DNA from: an uncultured Clostridia bacterium
Lineage (GTDB): Bacteria > Bacillota_A > Clostridia > Peptostreptococcales > Anaerovoracaceae
DNA: 9,231 nt
Reading direction: 5' to 3'
NCBI GenBank assembly: GCA_946645735.1
Contig: CAMPCK010000020.1
Span: forward strand, 1-9,231
Below, piece by piece: positions 7,185 through 9,231 of the stretch. The notes under the pieces are model-generated. The model was not told where the DNA came from, did no database searches, and saw nothing but the letters and a program-made list of their open reading frames with translations. A program made the position numbers and the translations under genes. Within the stretch, counting starts at the first letter, position 1. Each line of letters begins with the position of its first letter.

Positions 7185-7919
7185 CTACATCTTCTCGGAC
7201 AGTCCCTTCATAGGATTCTCAGTGTTCTTTGCGGGATTCGGCACAAGAGTCTTGTCTATCATTTCAGCAGGAGTAAGGGCTACTTCCCTGAACTCTGTCT
7301 GGGCAGCCTTGGCGGCTTCCAGAGCCTCACGTGCAGCGATCTGGGCTTCTCTTGCCTTGTTAGCAGCATCCGTAAGCATCTCTTCCTTGGTCTTTATTAC
7401 ATCGGGCTTTAAGATCCTGATGGTAAGACCTACGTTTGCCAGGTTGATTCCCTGAACTACGATACACATACCTACGAGGGTAATAGCTGTAAGATGGAAA
7501 ATATCTGCATCAAAGAATACATAAAGGCCTACCAGTATGTTCAGAATACCTACCAGAAGATGGTCATAGAAGAAGCTGTTTCTCACATCCAGGTGTTCCC
7601 AGGCTCTTACTACGTTTCTTATACCTGTGATAAGTACCCAGAGTCCGAGTACCTGAGGAACTACGATATCTGCGGAGATCTTATCGAGAAGGATCAGTGC
7701 GCCTAAGGCAAAGGTCGTAAGTCCGTCGATAAGGATCCATGTTCCTTCCTCTCCTTCTCCTCTGTGTGCAGAGTGAGAAAGAACTTCCACAGTTCCGGCC
7801 ACCATGAACAGCACTCCTACAAGAAAGGCGACAGAAAGGAAAGTAATTCCCTCCATGGCTACGATATAGACGCCTCCTATGATGAATAGTATACCTGTTA
7901 CTACAGTTAAAAACCTCAT
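7185..7919 (-). CDS. DUF308/HdeD-like six-helix membrane protein with coiled-coil tail
   Basis: This 244-residue integral membrane protein has six predicted helices in three pairs (about 4-22, 27-47, 61-79, 86-104, 119-137, 142-162), each short and rich in Gly, Leu, Ile and Val. This is the pattern of DUF308, the family of the E. coli acid-resistance protein HdeD. Charged loops include HRGEGEEG (52-59) and RNVVRAWEHLDVRN (101-114). After the last helix comes a ~75-residue soluble tail. Its Ala/Glu/Lys-rich stretch (about 177-210) is probably a coiled coil, and it ends in a Pro/Asn-rich segment. The tail goes beyond the minimal membrane domain. The ATG at 7919 follows GGAGG (7927-7931) with a 7-nt spacer. 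It is the first gene of the unit that continues into the two flavoproteins. Topology and family are fairly secure; the role (acid or envelope stress by analogy) is inference. Confidence 0.88.
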   Translation of the reverse strand: MRFLTVVTGILFIIGGVYIVAMEGITFLSVAFLVGVLFMVAGTVEVLSHSAHRGEGEEGTWILIDGLTTFALGALILLDKISADIVVPQVLGLWVLITGIRNVVRAWEHLDVRNSFFYDHLLVGILNILVGLYVFFDADIFHLTAITLVGMCIVVQGINLANVGLTIRILKPDVIKTKEEMLTDAANKAREAQIAAREALEAAKAAQTEFREVALTPAEMIDKTLVPNPAKNTENPMKGLSEKM

Positions 7920-7956
7920 GGGTTATCCTCCAAAAAGCTAAAATTATTACCGATAT

Positions 7957-7985
7957 ATTATACTAAAAAACGACCCTTCGGTCAA
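7957..7985 (-). promoter_or_regulatory. Promoter of the DUF308-flavoprotein operon
   Basis: The minus strand carries TTGACC (7980-7985), a 17-bp spacer, and a perfect TATAAT (7957-7962). The expected start is near 7950, about 30 nt before the ATG and with the GGAGG site inside the leader. The -35 and spacer lie inside the terminator of the preceding luxR-type gene. Confidence 0.85.
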
Positions 7986-7998
7986 GGAACACGAAGGG
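7965..7998 (-). terminator. Terminator of the 7TM-LuxR gene, overlapping the next promoter
   Basis: On the minus strand, CCCTTCG (complement of 7992-7998) pairs with CGAAGGG (complement of 7974-7980) across an 11-nt loop. TC, G and then T6 (7965-7970) follow. It lies 8 nt after the stop at 8006. A competing small hairpin, GACC-GAAG-GGTC, can form from the 3' arm. The T6 run doubles as spacer DNA of the downstream promoter. Confidence 0.8.
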
Positions 7999-8005
7999 GT
8001 TTTCA

Positions 8006-8983
8006 CTAAAGTATCATATTATCCTCATCAGATGCGTCAAGAGGAGTATCTCCGTTCAGTATGCTTACAGCCTGTACCCTGTTGGCTGCGCCGATCTTGT
8101 GATAGAGGTTGGACAGATGGACCTTTACCGTGTTTGATGAAAGGTAGAGTTCCTGTGCGATCTCTTTGTTGTTCTTTCCCATGCATAAAAGGCCTGCGAT
8201 CTCCCTCTCTCTTTGGGACAGACCTTTTTCTTCCCCCAAAGCTTCTATTCTCTCCTCAAGGGAAGGTCTCTTTTTCCATTCGGCCTGATCCTGAGTGTTG
8301 ATGGTTCTCCATACAAAGGCGAAGATAAATATGTTGAACATAAGCCAGATGACCTGGTATATCTCCGTGGAGTTTTCAACGAACTGATGTCTGGTCTGCC
8401 GGTCAGCGTTTGCCATGGTGCAGATTATGCAGATGAAGAGGCAGAACACATTGAAGCCTATGAGATAGATACTCGTAGGCTTATAGTCCACAGATGCTTC
8501 TGCCCGCTTCCGGAACATGACGGTGCAGACGGCGAGAGCGCCTATGGGAATCGCATTTATGAGTATCATGAGCCAGAAATATTTTTCTTCACCCTTCACG
8601 GCATCCCAGTCCATAATTCCGTCGAAATATATGAGAACAAGACAAATCATGCCGAACAGGGTCTCCAGAGCCCTGGGCATTTTTGTCCTGAAATAGTCCT
8701 TTTCCATAAGGATCACCGTATAGATCAGTATGACCTCCAGAATGTTCTCCAGTACATAGAGGAAGCTGACATCTGCCCCTGCGTTCAGTCTTTTGGAATA
8801 GATAATGAGGAAATCACAGAGGTCTGTAATAAGTACGATAAAAAGAAATGCCGTAGTGCTCCCCTGCTTTGCCAGTCTGCTTACGGAAGGAATATTCTTA
8901 TATCTCACCGTCATATGTACAGAAAAAGCCGCTACACATATGAACATGGAGAGTATGTACACGAATTCTATTACCCTGAACAT
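8006..8983 (-). CDS. Membrane-embedded LuxR-family regulator (7 TM helices + C-terminal HTH)
   Basis: This 325-residue protein joins a hydrophobic N-terminal sensor to a LuxR/NarL-type DNA-binding domain. I count seven helices (about 4-24, 43-63, 72-92, 105-124, 136-157, 172-192, 209-229). Loops 1, 3 and 5 are rich in Arg/Lys (RYK, KDYFRTKMPR, RKR), and loop 4 is acidic. By the positive-inside rule the N-terminus is outside and the C-terminus inside, as a DNA-binding domain requires. The HTH spans about 253-312: LSQREREIAGLLCMGKNNKE (255-274), IAQELYLSSNTVKVHLSNLY (275-294) and HKIGAANRVQAV, all canonical. There is no receiver or PAS domain, so it is a one-component sensor-regulator; the signal and target are unknown. 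The first ATG is chosen because helix 1 starts directly after it. The site upstream is poor: AAGG is only 2 nt from the ATG. The gene ends in an acidic tail (DASDEDN). Confidence 0.9.
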   Translation of the reverse strand: MFRVIEFVYILSMFICVAAFSVHMTVRYKNIPSVSRLAKQGSTTAFLFIVLITDLCDFLIIYSKRLNAGADVSFLYVLENILEVILIYTVILMEKDYFRTKMPRALETLFGMICLVLIYFDGIMDWDAVKGEEKYFWLMILINAIPIGALAVCTVMFRKRAEASVDYKPTSIYLIGFNVFCLFICIICTMANADRQTRHQFVENSTEIYQVIWLMFNIFIFAFVWRTINTQDQAEWKKRPSLEERIEALGEEKGLSQREREIAGLLCMGKNNKEIAQELYLSSNTVKVHLSNLYHKIGAANRVQAVSILNGDTPLDASDEDNMIL

Positions 8984-8989
8984 GCCTTG

Positions 8990-8995
8990 ATTATA
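8990..8995 (-). promoter_or_regulatory. Candidate -10 box immediately before the 7TM-LuxR start codon
   Basis: The minus strand reads TATAAT, ending 6 nt before the ATG at 8983, the same spacing as at addA. No convincing -35 lies 16-18 bp upstream (best is TGGCTA), and there is no TG extension. If active, the mRNA would be leaderless or nearly so. The rest of the 154-bp gap up to the next gene holds only the hairpin at 9064-9089. Confidence 0.3.
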
Positions 8996-9063
8996 TCCCT
9001 TTCAGATAATCTTAGCCATAGGTTTTGACCAATCTTTGCAGAATCCTAACATACACATAATGC

Positions 9064-9089
9064 ATAAGCCCGGGTCGCCCCGGGCTTAT
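9064..9089 (-). terminator. Perfect 11-bp GC-rich hairpin, probable terminator of the upstream small gene
   Basis: ATAAGCCCGGG (9064-9074) and CCCGGGCTTAT (9079-9089) are exact inverted repeats around a 4-nt loop. Two more base pairs can form outside a single mismatch. It lies about 48 nt past the stop of the 9138-9231 gene. The minus-strand sequence after it (GCATTATGTGTATGTT) is only weakly T-rich, so efficiency is uncertain. The strand is inferred from gene order; on the plus strand CTCTTTATTT follows it. Confidence 0.6.
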
Positions 9090-9137
9090 ACACTCTTTAT
9101 TTAACTAAAGCTTATTTATTTAAGGAGGCACTTATTA

Positions 9138-9231
9138 TTATGCTTCCAAAGCTTTCAGAGCCTGCTGTCTCTCTTCTTCTCTCTCTTCGAGTACCTTCTC
9201 ATATTCTTCGTCTGTTAACTTGGTCATTGTG
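9138..9231 (-). CDS. C-terminus of a small, highly charged protein of unknown function (cut by right edge)
   Basis: The frame is open from the window edge to a TAA at 9138-9140. It contains an internal ATG at 9227 that would give 29 residues (MTKLTDEEYEKVLEEREEE, then RQQALKALEA). The sequence is Glu/Lys/Arg-rich and helical, typical of a soluble or coiled-coil protein end. Whether 9227 is the true start or an internal Met cannot be decided, because only four bases lie upstream in the window. The stop is followed in frame by two further TAA codons (9132-9137). I do not recognise the family. Confidence 0.5.
   Translation of the reverse strand, partial: TMTKLTDEEYEKVLEEREEERQQALKALEA

Noticed and set aside
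6939..7412. Plus-strand frames of 111-157 codons across the HI0933/DUF308 junction
   Set aside because: They overlap two well-supported minus-strand genes, their ribosome binding sites and the gene junction. The products look like low-complexity antisense translations.
8213..9028. Plus-strand open frame of 271 codons antisense to the LuxR gene
   Set aside because: The minus strand encodes a clear 7TM-HTH protein here. The plus product has no recognisable domain and no convincing ribosome binding site, and it is composed of reversed codons of the real gene.
9122..9231. Plus-strand AAGGAGG with ATG at 9140 and an open frame to the window edge
   Set aside because: The spacing (11 nt) is long, and the product is an unremarkable Leu/Ser-rich sequence. 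The minus strand gives a more protein-like charged helix ending in triple stops. Not fully excluded without the flanking sequence.

Overview
The window looks like chromosomal DNA of a low-to-mid GC Firmicute, most likely a gut-type clostridium (Lachnospiraceae or a relative). This rests on an AddA-type rather than RecB-type helicase-nuclease, strong AGGAGG ribosome binding sites, frequent AGA/AGG and ATA codons, sigma-A-like promoters with 17-bp spacers, and a pair of clostridial-type flavoproteins. The taxonomic call is inference; no rRNA or other definitive marker is present. I see no tRNA, CRISPR array, insertion sequence or prophage gene.

Layout. Positions 1-1312 (minus) hold the first ~437 codons of addA, the recombination helicase-nuclease, which runs off the left edge. 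A 100-bp divergent promoter region separates it from gpmI (1413-3017, plus), the cofactor-independent phosphoglycerate mutase and the only confident plus-strand gene. A terminator at 3032-3064 sits between gpmI and the convergent minus-strand genes that fill the rest of the window.

Read in the direction of transcription (right to left), the minus-strand block is: the C-terminus of a small acidic protein (9138-9231); a perfect GC-rich hairpin (9064-9089); a seven-transmembrane LuxR-family regulator (8006-8983); a terminator whose U-tract and stem also form the promoter of the next unit; a DUF308/HdeD-like membrane protein (7185-7919); a HI0933/BaiN-like flavoprotein (5945-7165); a COG2509-type FAD-dependent dehydrogenase (4446-5939); a DUF937 protein with its own promoter (3743-4363); a terminator; and a cyclophilin-type peptidyl-prolyl isomerase lipoprotein (3072-3680).

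How they fit together. The DUF308 protein and the two flavoproteins are tightly spaced (19-nt and 5-nt gaps) and look like one operon, suggesting a linked but uncharacterised redox or membrane-stress function. The LuxR protein is a plausible membrane-embedded one-component sensor, but its target is unknown. The rest is housekeeping: glycolysis, DNA repair and extracytoplasmic protein folding. Nothing here is a clear new defence or mobile system. The most interesting items are the 7TM-LuxR sensor, the terminator/promoter overlap, and two genes (addA, luxR) whose TATAAT box lies exactly 6 nt before an ATG that lacks a good ribosome binding site.
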